From Maribacter aquimaris (GTDB lineage Bacteria; Bacteroidota; Bacteroidia; Flavobacteriales; Flavobacteriaceae), in NCBI RefSeq assembly GCF_014596745.1, contig NZ_JABTCF010000017.1:1-64000 (forward strand): a stretch of DNA of 64,000 nucleotides, read 5' to 3'. The position numbers and the translations under genes were made by a program. The notes below the pieces were generated by a model. That model did not search any database. It was not told the origin of the DNA and saw only the letters and a list, made by a program, of their open reading frames with translations. Below, piece by piece: positions 16,608 to 25,837 of this stretch. Within the stretch, counting starts at the first letter, position 1, and the number at the start of each line of letters is the position of its first letter.

Positions 16608-17162
16608 ATGAAAATTAAAATATTAATAGGAATTATGTGCTTAAACTTATTTTATGGATGCGGTTGTTCCGACGAGGAAACAATAAACTATGACTTAAAT
16701 GAATTTGAGTCTTCTCTAATTTCAATGGAGTCGCAGGATAATATTCAGTTTATAAATCAAGAGCAAGAATTGATAAATGCTAAAACTACTACCAAGACAA
16801 CCGAGAATAAAGATTTAAATTCTTCTGACAATGATAGCTGCACGGTAGTTTTAGCTGAAAGTCAAGAAAATGATTTGATAATAGAAACACTTGGAAAAAC
16901 ATTTACTACTGAAATAGAAAAGAGAGAAGATAATAAATCGCATATAGTTGTTTCTGACGGGACTCTTTTTTATGGAATTGATAATTTAGATACCGAAAAC
17001 TTAGAAGAAATAACAACAAGTTTTTCTTCAGATGGATTTGACTTCAATAATGTATTTGTACTAAATTCAGGAAGTGATTCGGGATTTGTTATTTACTCAA
17101 CTACAAAGGGAATAGAGTTTATAAAAAATGATGATGGGTCTTTTTTAAGGAGAACGGAATAA
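16608..17162 (+). CDS. Hypothetical lipoprotein
   Basis: 184 aa; MKIKILIGIMCLNLFYGCGC gives a lipobox (FYGC). The mature part is acidic and Asn/Ser/Thr-rich with no recognised domain; one more Cys lies in SSDNDSCTVVL. Likely periplasmic or outer-membrane anchored. Only gene of cassette 12 (GTTACCAAAT at 16323, ATTTGGTATC at 17168, one mismatch). The stop is 5 bp before the R'' region. Confidence 0.7.
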   Translation: MKIKILIGIMCLNLFYGCGCSDEETINYDLNEFESSLISMESQDNIQFINQEQELINAKTTTKTTENKDLNSSDNDSCTVVLAESQENDLIIETLGKTFTTEIEKREDNKSHIVVSDGTLFYGIDNLDTENLEEITTSFSSDGFDFNNVFVLNSGSDSGFVIYSTTKGIEFIKNDDGSFLRRTE

Positions 17163-17170
17163 AAACATTT

Positions 17171-17408
17171 GGTATCACAACCTTTAAACAATACAGGCTA
17201 AGGCTTTAAATGCTAAGGTCTTGTGTATTTATAAAGTCGCGAAATCTTTGGCCCCGAAGCGTCGGGGTCGCTTTTAAACAAAAAAAAGAAAAAACAAAAC
17301 CAAAAGCTTTAGCGACGTCGGCAGACGGAAACCGGCCAACGCGCCAACTCGCCCGATGCTGTCGCAGACGGCGTACCTCTGCACTACGCTTTGGCCCAAG
17401 CGTTGGCA
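17171..17408 (+). other. attC site 13 (long form, no MITE)
   Basis: R'' has changed to TGGTATC; body ACCTTTAAACAATACAGG; CCCCGAAGCGTCGGGG palindrome at 17252-17267; R' GTTGGCA at 17402-17408. It is an empty-site counterpart of attC 7 and attC 12. Confidence 0.75.
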
Positions 17409-17434
17409 ACTATTAGAAAAAACAACAACCAATT

Positions 17435-17944
17435 ATGAATAAATCAATCTTAAAAATTTTTGCATCTGCTTTTTTACTTATCATAGGATTTGTATGTGGA
17501 TCTTTATATAACAAAACTAATGATGAGCAAAAAAAAGAAATAGTAACTAGTGGCTCTGATTTTGAAATGATTCAAGAAGTAACAAACGAATTTGTAACTG
17601 CTTGGATAAATGGAGATGCCGAAGGATGTGCAAATACTTATTCTGAAAATGCTGTTTTTATGGTTCCTGACCAACCATCATATCACAGAAGAAAGGCGAT
17701 TAAAGACCGTTACGAAAAAATGTTTAATAAGCGGAATGACTCAACTCTTATAGAAATGACCGAAACAGTAAAGGAAGTAATTGTTCTTGATGATTGGGCT
17801 GTAATTAGAGGTTCCGGTTTTGAAACAAGAGATTCAGAAGGAGCAAGCGGAACATACAAATGGATTATATTGAGTAAAAAACAACCAAATGGAAAATGGG
17901 AATCTGTATGGGATATTTTTAACGATGTTGAAGACGTAAAATAA
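17435..17944 (+). CDS. SnoaL/DUF4440-like (NTF2 fold) protein with N-terminal signal
   Basis: 169 aa. A hydrophobic N-terminus (FASAFLLIIGFVCGSLY) is a signal anchor or signal peptide. Residues 45-165 match the cone-shaped NTF2-like fold: EVTNEFVTAWINGDAEGCAN, YSENAVFMVPD, KDRYEKMF, VLDDWAVIRGSGFETR and a final KWESVWDIFND. Such domains bind or turn over small ligands; no catalytic residue is diagnostic. Cassette 13: GTTGGCAACT (17402) versus AGTTGCTAAC (17946), one mismatch. Confidence 0.75.
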   Translation: MNKSILKIFASAFLLIIGFVCGSLYNKTNDEQKKEIVTSGSDFEMIQEVTNEFVTAWINGDAEGCANTYSENAVFMVPDQPSYHRRKAIKDRYEKMFNKRNDSTLIEMTETVKEVIVLDDWAVIRGSGFETRDSEGASGTYKWIILSKKQPNGKWESVWDIFNDVEDVK

Positions 17945-17948
17945 CAGT

Positions 17949-18259
17949 TGCTAACAACGGTAACCGTTGCACAAGCCTTTTATTAGACATAATATCATCA
18001 ATATAAGCCTCTTCAAGGGGCTTTTTTTTTATGCATACCTAAAGTTACGATCCTTGTCCCTATCGGCAATGATCGACAAAGACTTTTTTCTTAACTTGTG
18101 CAACAGGCACACCGTATAATAATCATGGCTTGGTTATCCCCTACTTACGAACCCCAAAGCGTCGGGGCTCGCGGATTTTCTCCCGAACCATCGGGACGGT
18201 TTTTATTTACTAAATTACGTGCTTAAACACGCAACTAACCATACACAAACACGTTAGGT
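17949..18259 (+). other. attC site 14 with nested MITE
   Basis: R'' TGCTAAC at 17949-17955; body ACCGTATAATAATCATGGC after the MITE; degenerate CCCCAAAGCGTCGGGG at 18152-18167 and CCCGAACCATCGGGA nearby; right arm AACTAACCATACAC and R' GTTAGGT at 18253-18259, a perfect GTTRRRY match. Confidence 0.85.
17966..18104. mobile_element. attC-nested MITE, copy 6 (139 bp)
   Basis: GTTGCACAAG at 17966-17975, CTTGTGCAAC at 18095-18104, terminator-like hairpin between. Confidence 0.8.
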
Positions 18260-18603
18260 ATAATTAGAAAAAGATAAATTTCAGGAACAAACAATATAAT
18301 AGTCGTACAAATCAAAATAATTGAATTAACTAAAAACCCTAACTAAAAAAATACCAACGACTTGGATTAGGAGCTAATTCTAATTTTTTTATTAGTTTTA
18401 AAACGGCATGTTCCAATCAGATAACTAATACTACATTTCGTTTAACTACTGATTGTACCTGGAGATTTCAACCCTCTTAATGATACTCAACAACCAAAAT
18501 CTGAGTGCCATTTAAAGTCATAAATTAAATACGATTCCCTATTAGGGATTATATTATTTATTTCAATCTTAACATATTAAAATCTAATTATAATGCGATT
18601 ACT
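18260..18603. other. Long gene-free leader of the transporter cassette
   Basis: About 340 bp. Around 18350-18480 a short open run (YQRLGLGANSNFFISFKT..) ends in CTCTTAA; it may be the 3' scrap of an older gene captured with the transporter. I cannot assign it. Confidence 0.35.
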
Positions 18604-19860
18604 ATGGGAATAAAAGGTCGCTTAATAATATTAAATTTCATTCAGTTTTTTATCTGGGGAGCCTGGTTAATAACAATTGCGAACTATTGGTTTGGAAACA
18701 AAGGTTGGTCGCCACAAGAATTTGGTGCCGTTTTCTCAACAATGGGAATCTCATCTTTGTTTATGCCTACCCTTTCGGGGATAATCGCTGATAGGTGGAT
18801 TAACGCAGAAAAATTATACGGAATACTTCATTTATTGGGAGGTGTAGCAATGCTATATTTACCGCAAGTTGACGATTCTACCTTATTTATTACAGTTATT
18901 TTACTGGCTATGATTTGCTATATGCCAACCATTGCTTTAATGAATTCAATTTCATACACTATTCTAAAAAACAACAAGTATGATGTAATCAAGGTATTTC
19001 CTCTTATTCGCGTTTGGGGAACCATTGGATTCATCGCAGCAATGTGGTTAACTAACTTATCAGGTTCGAAAGCGTCAGCTAATCAATTTTATATTTCAGC
19101 AGTTGCATCATTCATTTTAGCGGTTTATTCATTTACAATGCCACAATGTAAACCTCAAAACCAAGGAAAAAAAGGTGCTTCACTTATTGAATTGCTTGGT
19201 TTGAACGCTTTCAAGTTATTCAAAAGTTACAAAATGGCCCTATTCTTTATTTTTTCAATGTTATTGGGAGCATCTTTGCAATTAACTAACATGTATGGAG
19301 ATAGATTCTTATCAGAATTTGAAAAAGTACCACAATATGCTGATTCGTTCGTAGTAAAGTATTCAACAATTATCATGTCAATATCGCAAATCTCTGAAGT
19401 GGTATTTATACTAGCAATTCCATTCTTTCTAAAGAAATTTGGCATCAAAAAAGTAATATTAATGAGTATGATTGCCTGGGTATTTCGATTTGCCCTATTT
19501 GCTTATGGAGATCCTTCTGGAGGACTTTGGATGATTATTCTATCATGTATCATTTACGGTATGGCTTTTGATTTCTTTAATGTTTCAGGCTCTCTGTTTG
19601 TTGAAACACAATGTGATTCTAATATCAGATCAAGTGCGCAAGGCCTGTTCATGATGATGACCAATGGATTTGGTGCCATATTAGGATCATGGGTAAGTGG
19701 AATCATTATCGGAAATTTTTTCACAAGTAATGAGGGCGACTTTATTTGGATGGATATCTGGAATACCTTTGCTATTTATTCATTAATTATAGCCATATTC
19801 TTTGCATTCTTGTTTAAACACAAGCACAACCCTGAAGGTTTTGGAAAAATAAACAATTAA
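18604..19860 (+). CDS. NupG-type nucleoside:H+ symporter (MFS)
   Basis: 418 aa, about 12 membrane segments. The opening MGIKGRLIILNFIQFFIWGAW and the VWGTIGFIAAMWL segment are typical of the NupG/XapB nucleoside permease branch of the major facilitator superfamily. Inner-membrane uptake of nucleosides or similar compounds is inferred. Start chosen at the ATG 18604, where the first helix begins at once. It shares cassette 14 with a short ORF downstream. A transporter in a cassette is unusual in size but the cassette ends match (GTTAGGTATA, TACACCTAAC, one mismatch). Confidence 0.8.
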   Translation: MGIKGRLIILNFIQFFIWGAWLITIANYWFGNKGWSPQEFGAVFSTMGISSLFMPTLSGIIADRWINAEKLYGILHLLGGVAMLYLPQVDDSTLFITVILLAMICYMPTIALMNSISYTILKNNKYDVIKVFPLIRVWGTIGFIAAMWLTNLSGSKASANQFYISAVASFILAVYSFTMPQCKPQNQGKKGASLIELLGLNAFKLFKSYKMALFFIFSMLLGASLQLTNMYGDRFLSEFEKVPQYADSFVVKYSTIIMSISQISEVVFILAIPFFLKKFGIKKVILMSMIAWVFRFALFAYGDPSGGLWMIILSCIIYGMAFDFFNVSGSLFVETQCDSNIRSSAQGLFMMMTNGFGAILGSWVSGIIIGNFFTSNEGDFIWMDIWNTFAIYSLIIAIFFAFLFKHKHNPEGFGKINN

Positions 19861-19873
19861 GGATTTCCAAATT

Positions 19874-20056
19874 ATGGACATGCAAAAATTCAAACTTTTA
19901 TTGACCACGAGTCAAAACGAATCCGATGGAATTGTCAAAAAAATAGCCATTAGATTAAGGTGCTATGTAAAACCACCTTTCGAAGAACCAATGCTTAATC
20001 TTTTAAGAAGAAAATATCTGAATTTTAGCAAAAGTGGTTTAGAGCTTCAAGAATAA
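19874..20056 (+). CDS. Small hypothetical ORF after the transporter
   Basis: 60 aa, basic (KKIAIRLRCYVKPPFEEPML), no domain known. It starts 13 bp after the transporter stop, so it may be co-translated, and ends 5 bp before the R'' box. It could equally be the 5' piece of a longer gene cut at cassette formation. Confidence 0.4.
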   Translation: MDMQKFKLLLTTSQNESDGIVKKIAIRLRCYVKPPFEEPMLNLLRRKYLNFSKSGLELQE

Positions 20057-20061
20057 ACTAC

Positions 20062-20300
20062 ACCTAACACCGGTAACCGTTGCACAAGCCTTTAATTAGA
20101 CATAATATCATCAATATAAGCCTCTTCAAGGGGCTTTTTTTTATGCATACCTAAAGTTACGATCCTTGTCCCTATCGGCAATGATCTTCAAAAACTTTTT
20201 TTTGCCAACTTGTGCAACAGGTACAACGGCTATAACAAATAGGTCGTTAAGTGCTGAATCCATTAGCTTGGGAAGAGTATAAAACCTATGAAGCGTATCT
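20062..20300 (+). other. attC site 15, damaged, with nested MITE
   Basis: R'' ACCTAAC at 20062-20068 and the MITE are clear; after it CGGCTATAACAAATAGG looks like an attC left arm, but no R' box complementary to the next cassette's end (AGAGCACAAC at 22005) was found. Confidence 0.6.
20079..20218. mobile_element. attC-nested MITE, copy 7 (140 bp)
   Basis: GTTGCACAAG at 20079-20088, CTTGTGCAAC at 20209-20218; right end slightly diverged (TTTTGCCAACTTG). Terminator-like hairpin inside. Confidence 0.8.
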
Positions 20301-20501
20301 TTCTCAAGTATCTAGCCGAACCTCGAAATCACTCTACCCTTTAAACTAATTCATTGTTCTAAATATCTTATCTTCAAACTTAAAACCAAACATACGAGCC
20401 GAACCGTTCTGCTTCATTATGACAAGCCGATGATTGTCGAATTAACTACCTCCTAGCCCTACACCCATCCTAAAACCTCATTATTTGTAACAATAGATAG
20501 T

Positions 20502-20530
20502 TTTGAATCTACTTATTTTTACTATATTTG
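20502..20530 (+). promoter_or_regulatory. Bacteroidota-type promoter for the ATPase gene
   Basis: TTTG at 20502-20505 and TATATTTG at 20523-20530, spacing 17 bp, about 19 bp before the ATG. The best-formed promoter seen inside the array. Confidence 0.75.
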
Positions 20531-20548
20531 TTATTTTAAGATGAAAAT

Positions 20549-21997
20549 ATGGCAATGCTAAATCTTATTCCGACAGAAAAGATTATTGAACGTCTTCGTT
20601 ATGAAAATCCATGGTGGATTACGAAAGAGATACCGAACACATATAGTTCAATGTCCAAGAGATTATACTTTGAGCTCTTTTATCCATTCGTCCTCGAAAG
20701 GAGTATTAAAAGGGCTTTAGTTCTAATGGGGCCCAGAAGAGTTGGTAAAACTGTAATGTTATTTCATTGCATTGAAAATTTATTAAAACAAGGAACAAAT
20801 CCTCATAAACTATTCTTTATCGGGATTGACAACCCAATTTATGTGAATTTAAGCCTGGAGGATGTTTTAACTTTATGCAAAGATTCTTTAAACCTTGAAA
20901 ACCTAAATGGTTGTTACGTCTTCTTTGATGAAATACAATACTTGAAAGATTGGGAAAGACATTTAAAAGTATTGGTTGACTCCTATCCTGAAACTAAATT
21001 CATCGTTTCTGGCTCAGCAGCCGCAGCTTTGAAATGGCACAGTACGGAAAGTGGAGCGGGTAGATTCACTGATTTCTTATTACCTCCATTAACATTTCAG
21101 GAATATATTCATTTGAAAAAATTAGACCACTTAATATTTACAGGTGATATTCAATATGGAGACAAGGATATAAAGTATTGCTTAACTCATAATCCCAAAG
21201 CATTAAATAAAGAATTTGTCCATTATTTAAATTTTGGAGGATACCCAGAGGTTGTGTTATCTGAAAAAATACAAGGCGATATGGATAGATATGTGAAAAA
21301 CGACATTGTAGACAAAGTTCTGCTTAGAGATTTGCCAAGCTTGTATGGAATCAAAGATGTTCAGGAGTTAAATAGATTTTTTACATACATAGCTTATAAT
21401 ACTGGTAATGAATTCTCATATGAGACAATGTCTAGGGAAAGTGGTATTCAAAAGGATACATTAAAAAAATATCTAGAATATTTAGAAGCAGCATTCTTAA
21501 TTAAGGTACTAAATAAGGTTGGGGTCAATGCAAAAAGATTAAAAAGAATAACTAGCTTCAAAGTATATCTTACCAACCCATCACTTCGCACTGCTTTATT
21601 TTCCCCGATAAGTGAAACAGACCAAGAAATGGGAAACATGGTTGAAACAGCAATTCTTTCACAATGGATGCATCGAGAGCAACTAGATTTAACATATGCT
21701 AGATGGAAAGACGGCAGGAATAAAGGAGAAGTGGATCTAGTTTTGGTAGATGATAAAAATTATAAACCTGTTTGGGGAGTAGAAATTAAATGGAGTAACC
21801 GATATTTTGATAAACCACAAGAATTGAAAAGTTTAATTAAATTTTGTGATGCAAATAACCTTAAATCTGCAGTTGTCACTTCAATTGATCAAATAGGAAC
21901 GAAAGAAATACAAGGTTTGAGATTCATTTTTCTTCCCGCTTCAATATATGCATACAATATTGGAGAGATTACCCTAAAAATGAAAACTAATAATTAA
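20549..21997 (+). CDS. AAA-family ATPase with DUF4143 C-terminal domain
   Basis: 482 aa, cytoplasmic. Walker A GPRRVGKT at residues 61-68, Walker B CYVFFDEIQYLKDW near 120, sensor-like FIVSGSAAAAL near 150. The second half shows the DUF4143 pattern, ending with the PD-(D/E)xK-like core GEVDLVLVDD..WGVEIKWS. Such proteins are common, widely transferred, and poorly understood; a nuclease or DNA-linked role is only suggested by the DVDLV/EIKW motif. It has its own promoter. The end AGAGCACAAC marks the cassette's R''; the 5' boundary is lost. Confidence 0.85.
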   Translation: MAMLNLIPTEKIIERLRYENPWWITKEIPNTYSSMSKRLYFELFYPFVLERSIKRALVLMGPRRVGKTVMLFHCIENLLKQGTNPHKLFFIGIDNPIYVNLSLEDVLTLCKDSLNLENLNGCYVFFDEIQYLKDWERHLKVLVDSYPETKFIVSGSAAAALKWHSTESGAGRFTDFLLPPLTFQEYIHLKKLDHLIFTGDIQYGDKDIKYCLTHNPKALNKEFVHYLNFGGYPEVVLSEKIQGDMDRYVKNDIVDKVLLRDLPSLYGIKDVQELNRFFTYIAYNTGNEFSYETMSRESGIQKDTLKKYLEYLEAAFLIKVLNKVGVNAKRLKRITSFKVYLTNPSLRTALFSPISETDQEMGNMVETAILSQWMHREQLDLTYARWKDGRNKGEVDLVLVDDKNYKPVWGVEIKWSNRYFDKPQELKSLIKFCDANNLKSAVVTSIDQIGTKEIQGLRFIFLPASIYAYNIGEITLKMKTNN

Positions 21998-22007
21998 AAA
22001 AATGAGA

Positions 22008-22295
22008 GCACAACAACGGTAACCGTTGCACAAGCCTTTAATCAGACATAATATCATCATTATAAGCCTCTTCAAGGGGCTTTTTTTATGCCTACCGAAA
22101 GTTACGATCGATCACCCGATCGGCAATGATCGACAAAGACATTTTTCACTAACTTGTGCAACAGGCACACCGTATAAAATTAATTGCTATTTTGTGCTTA
22201 ACCAATGTCAGTTGCTTTGCTTGCTAGCTTCTGATTTTCCTTCGGAAAATCCTCGCATACAAACCCGCTACTATTCTTATACATAAACGTTAGCA
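22008..22295 (+). other. attC site 16 with nested MITE
   Basis: R'' GCACAAC at 22008-22014; body CACCGTATAAAATTAATTGC after the MITE; GATTTTCCTTCGGAAAATC hairpin; right arm CTTATACAT and R' GTTAGCA at 22289-22295. The body is close to attC 4. Confidence 0.8.
22025..22162. mobile_element. attC-nested MITE, copy 8 (138 bp)
   Basis: GTTGCACAAG at 22025-22034, CTTGTGCAAC at 22153-22162. Its interior (CCGAAAGTTACGATCGATC) is closer to the transposase-bearing relative at 41638 than other copies are. Confidence 0.8.
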
Positions 22296-22384
22296 CCAAG
22301 TGAGACAAATGTAAAATTCAGAAATAGGTAGACTAAAAATTTAATCACTTTTAGTTAAACTTATCTAATTTAATTTTTAAAAAA

Positions 22385-23878
22385 ATGAGCTTTAAAAAAC
22401 AACCAAAATCAAATGTACTATCAACAAGGATTGCAGATATATATTTAACGACACCTATCTTGTTAATTGTAATATGTTTTTGTTTACCAAATTTTGCATA
22501 TTCTCAGGAAAAAGAATCAGAACAGACATGGGAACTACCAGAACTGATGAATCCACAAGTAAATGTAAAGGTTACTGCTAAATATTCTGAAGTAAAAGAT
22601 ACTATTCCAGTTCGTGGGACACAGTATATGATTCGAGTTCCTGAAAATTGGAATGGCATTTTATTTAGCGATTTGGATTATCTGGAGTCGGCCAACTCCG
22701 AAAGGAACCTTTACCTTTTGGAACATGGTTATGCTTTGTCTGGTACCAAACGTCGCCCTGAAAGATTTTCTAAATACGATCCTGCTCACGAAATTCACGA
22801 TATTATTTCAGTACTCGATATTTTTGAACAAACCTTTGGGCAACCAAAACATGTTATTCAACTGGGATGTTCGGGAGGTGGTACTATCACACTAGCAATG
22901 GCAGAAATTCACCCTGACCGTATAGATGGGGGTATAGCTGGATGTGCTGCTACTAGCCCTTGGATGGCCAATACTCATATGGATGCACTCTTTGTATTAC
23001 AAGCCTTAATTGCTCCAGAATTGCCCATTGTTGGGCTTCCATTAAAAGGAAAGGAAATAGAAAGAGTTGAAAAAGGATGGCAAGAAGCTATAGAGACCGC
23101 ACAGCAAACCCCAGAAGGGCGTGCGCGAATTGCTTTAGCATTTACCATTGGTCAATGGCCAGCTTGGGGTGCTGCTTGGATGGATGCTTTCCCACAACCT
23201 AATGTAGGCAATGCAGATGAACTTCAGGAAAGCATGTATAAATGCTTGATGAAATTGTTACCATCTCAAAAAGCTTTTGGTACTGGTATGCTAGAGCAAG
23301 CAGGAGGCGGACAGCTGAGGTTTAACAACGGTGTTGATTATGCTGAGTATTTTAAAAATGGAAATCCCGATTATAAAATGGCTGTAGAGAAATTATACGT
23401 TCAAGCAGAGATTAAGCTGGAAGATGAACTTATGAAAATAAATGCAGCTCCTAGGGTAAATGCCGATGAGCAAGCTTTGGCGTATTGGAGCGTACCGGGA
23501 CGAACACATATTGGAGAGCCTAAAGTTCCACTTTTACGCATAAACACAAGTGGCGATGGCTTAGTATACTCAAGCATGGCACAAGGTTATGGCGAATTGG
23601 TAACTGAAAAAGGCTATGCCAAGCTTTTTCGTCAGGCCTACGTTAATAGTTGGGGACATTGCACTTTTACTTTAGGTGAATGGTTAGCCGCTATTGAAAC
23701 GATGGTACAACGAGTTGAAACAGGAGAATGGCCAAATACTGACCCTGAAACATTGAATTCTCTCGGTAAATCTTTAGATACCAAAAGTGAAGTACGTTAT
23801 TTTGAGCATCAGCCTGTTGGAAAATACAATAGAACTTGGTGTCCTTCAGTTGATGATTTCATTGATAATCCAGAGTAA
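22385..23878 (+). CDS. Secreted alpha/beta hydrolase
   Basis: 497 aa. A long n-region precedes the hydrophobic segment LTTPILLIVICFCLPNFAYS, giving export. Nucleophile elbow LGCSGGG (Ser163) lies in a typical strand-turn-helix. The acid and His are probably in LLRINTSGDGLVY and NSWGHCTF near residues 385 and 425. WNGILFSDLDY and YALSGTKRRPERF resemble the large secreted hydrolases of the tannase/feruloyl-esterase-like group, but the substrate is unknown. Cassette start GTTAGCACCA (22289) has no matching end before 25.7 kb. Confidence 0.75.
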   Translation: MSFKKQPKSNVLSTRIADIYLTTPILLIVICFCLPNFAYSQEKESEQTWELPELMNPQVNVKVTAKYSEVKDTIPVRGTQYMIRVPENWNGILFSDLDYLESANSERNLYLLEHGYALSGTKRRPERFSKYDPAHEIHDIISVLDIFEQTFGQPKHVIQLGCSGGGTITLAMAEIHPDRIDGGIAGCAATSPWMANTHMDALFVLQALIAPELPIVGLPLKGKEIERVEKGWQEAIETAQQTPEGRARIALAFTIGQWPAWGAAWMDAFPQPNVGNADELQESMYKCLMKLLPSQKAFGTGMLEQAGGGQLRFNNGVDYAEYFKNGNPDYKMAVEKLYVQAEIKLEDELMKINAAPRVNADEQALAYWSVPGRTHIGEPKVPLLRINTSGDGLVYSSMAQGYGELVTEKGYAKLFRQAYVNSWGHCTFTLGEWLAAIETMVQRVETGEWPNTDPETLNSLGKSLDTKSEVRYFEHQPVGKYNRTWCPSVDDFIDNPE

Positions 23879-24029
23879 ATCATAATTAAAGAAAAAGTAA
23901 CTTTACAGAGAAGGGAGGTGAAACAAGTTTGACTTTAATACTAAAAATATTGCCTGTGACTTCTCTGCTCCGCCCTATTTGTCATAGCATGATTGTAAGC
24001 ACAACTCCAGTTTTCCCATCTAAAATATT

Positions 24030-24069
24030 AAAGTGTGATTTTGAAATATATTCAGAATCACACTTTTTT
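24030..24069 (+). terminator. Rho-independent terminator
   Basis: AAGTGTGATT, loop, AATCACACTTTTTT: 10-bp stem and T-tract about 150 bp after the hydrolase stop. Confidence 0.85.
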
Positions 24070-24177
24070 CTGTAAAAAACTTAACGTATAAGTCATAATT
24101 TGTTTACAATTAAGAATTTGGTAAATAATAACTTCGTTATTTGAGACTTAAATTATTAATCTTAAATAACATCATTT

Positions 24178-24816
24178 TTGAAAATGAATAAAATAATATT
24201 TACAACCTGTCTTCTACTAAGTTTATTTTCATGTAAAGAAAAAACAGATACTTCAACGTCAAACGCATATAAAAATGAAGACATTGAGACTATTGACAAA
24301 CAAACAGCGACCCCAAAGTTTAGCGACCCTAATGGATGTAGCCAATACACAACACTTTACGAAGCATTACCGCATTTAGATACTTATAAAAACATGGAGT
24401 TTCGTACCATGGAATGCATGTTTCAAAAACAAAGCGAAACGGCTTCTTGGACAAGTTTAAATACGTCCTATTTCGATCCTGAATCTAAAAACAAAATGGT
24501 GGTAAACTTTTATGAAATTAATGGAGACGTTACTGTAGAAAGAGATGTAATTAATATGGTAAAAACTACTTACAATGAATTCACTAACATGGCAGATTTT
24601 TACAAAAGCAGCTTAACTATTTTTGAAAATGCATCTGTTAATATTATGGAATCCAATAGCGAAGATGAATACAGTTCTGCAACTTATTTGTGTTCGCATA
24701 AAGATAAATTTGCTCTTTTAATAAAAATTGAAATGTTGGGGCAAATGAATTTAGAAAAAGTAGATTCATTTATTAAAGACTATTTACAAGCCATATCATC
24801 TAAACCATTAAACTAA
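24178..24816 (+). CDS. Hypothetical lipoprotein, paralog 1
   Basis: 212 aa; lipobox LFSC (Cys-19). The mature part contains CSQYTTLYEALPHLDTYKNM, a central Tyr/Asn-rich beta region and a C-terminal helix VDSFIKDYLQAI. It aligns by eye with the next gene over its whole length. Function unknown; outer-membrane or periplasmic. An 8-bp gap to paralog 2 suggests one operon. No attC flanks this pair directly. Confidence 0.75.
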   Translation: MKMNKIIFTTCLLLSLFSCKEKTDTSTSNAYKNEDIETIDKQTATPKFSDPNGCSQYTTLYEALPHLDTYKNMEFRTMECMFQKQSETASWTSLNTSYFDPESKNKMVVNFYEINGDVTVERDVINMVKTTYNEFTNMADFYKSSLTIFENASVNIMESNSEDEYSSATYLCSHKDKFALLIKIEMLGQMNLEKVDSFIKDYLQAISSKPLN

Positions 24817-24824
24817 ATATAAAA

Positions 24825-25406
24825 ATGATGAAAAAACTTGTATTGGTATTTAGTGTGATTTTAGGTTTTGTTTCATGTAAGGAAAACACATCGAAACCGC
24901 TAGCTGAAAACATCCATCAAGAAGCGATAACCAGAGAAACAAAATTTCCAACAAGTGTTGTTAGTTGTGAAAAAAACAAGCATCTCTTTAATACCATTCC
25001 CCATGTTGATAAAATAGCAGATTACACTTTTAAATCCGTTGGCTGTGTTGGAAAAGCAATAGCTGTAAATTATAACGATCCCACAAATGAGTTTTATGAA
25101 TTTCAACTTAGTGTTAAAGAATTAGGAGAAAATAAAGCCATGCTTCAATATGTTAAATTGGGCTATAATACAGCCTCAAAATACAAACTGAACGGGAATG
25201 ATATTAGTGATTTACAAGTATTTGAGAATGCATCTTTAACAACTAAAAGAGAGTCTGAATATGATGATGTTTCTTATAATGCTTCGTATAAAGACAAATA
25301 CATCATTCAAATTGTAATTCGCGGAAAAGAGTTATCAAGCAAAGAACAAGTTGATAATTTCTTGAAAGAATATTTAAAAGCTTTTAAAAAGGAATTTATG
25401 GTATAA
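24825..25406 (+). CDS. Hypothetical lipoprotein, paralog 2
   Basis: 193 aa; lipobox FVSC (Cys-18). Shares with the upstream gene the order C-x-x-x-x-LFNTIPHVDKIADYTFKS..C, DLQVFENASLTT, YKDKYIIQIVI and VDNFLKEYLKAF, so the pair is a tandem duplication. Two conserved Cys around residues 46 and 65 may form a disulphide. Function unknown. Confidence 0.75.
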   Translation: MMKKLVLVFSVILGFVSCKENTSKPLAENIHQEAITRETKFPTSVVSCEKNKHLFNTIPHVDKIADYTFKSVGCVGKAIAVNYNDPTNEFYEFQLSVKELGENKAMLQYVKLGYNTASKYKLNGNDISDLQVFENASLTTKRESEYDDVSYNASYKDKYIIQIVIRGKELSSKEQVDNFLKEYLKAFKKEFMV

Positions 25407-25416
25407 AAAGTCCTAA

Positions 25417-25557
25417 TTGATTCTCATAAAAGATTTAAAAATCAATGAACCTAATCAAGTAAGGGCTTCTGACATAACTTATATTAAAGCTATAAATGGC
25501 TTTTGTTATCTAGCACTTTTTACCGATAGGTATTCACGTAAAATTGTGGGAGTATGA
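25417..25557 (+). pseudogene. IS3-family transposase (OrfB, rve domain) scrap
   Basis: In one frame it reads LILIKDLKINEPNQVRASDI then TYIKAINGFCYLALFTDRYS and RKIVGV-stop. This is the start of the IS3-family integrase core, with the first catalytic Asp in SDITYI. Only about 46 residues remain and no inverted repeats are visible. Inert remnant. Confidence 0.8.
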
Positions 25558-25561
25558 TTTT

Positions 25562-25767
25562 AAGTAATAGTCCCGCTCTGCGAAGTCTGTGACTTCGTAA
25601 CGTAAGTATGTGAGTAAGTGAAAAGAGTAAAATAGCGCAGTCGCTCTTGTCCGTTTTTACCCGAAGCGTCTGGGCTCGCGGATTTTCTTCCGAACCATCG
25701 GGATGGTTTTTATTTACTAAATTCTGTGCTTAAAACACGCAACTAATCATACACAAACCCGTTACCC
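25562..25767 (+). other. attC site 17, left side unclear
   Basis: Right half is typical (CTCGCGGATTTTC, CCGAACCATCGGGATGG, CACGCAACTAATCATACACA, R' GTTACCC at 25761-25767). Left half holds GTAAGTATGTGAGTAAGTG, which may be the pairing arm, plus a repeat unit (AGTCCCGCTCTGCGAAGTCT region) also found at 30958. Confidence 0.6.
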
Positions 25768-25837
25768 ACAATTAGACAACACATTGTAACAAAAAGGAAA
25801 AATAGCGTCTAATAGGAAAATCATCAATCAAAATCAA

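Noticed and set aside
17206-17416. Overlapping 67-68-aa ORFs on both strands
   Set aside because: Both lie within the palindromic body of attC 13; symmetrical open frames are expected there.
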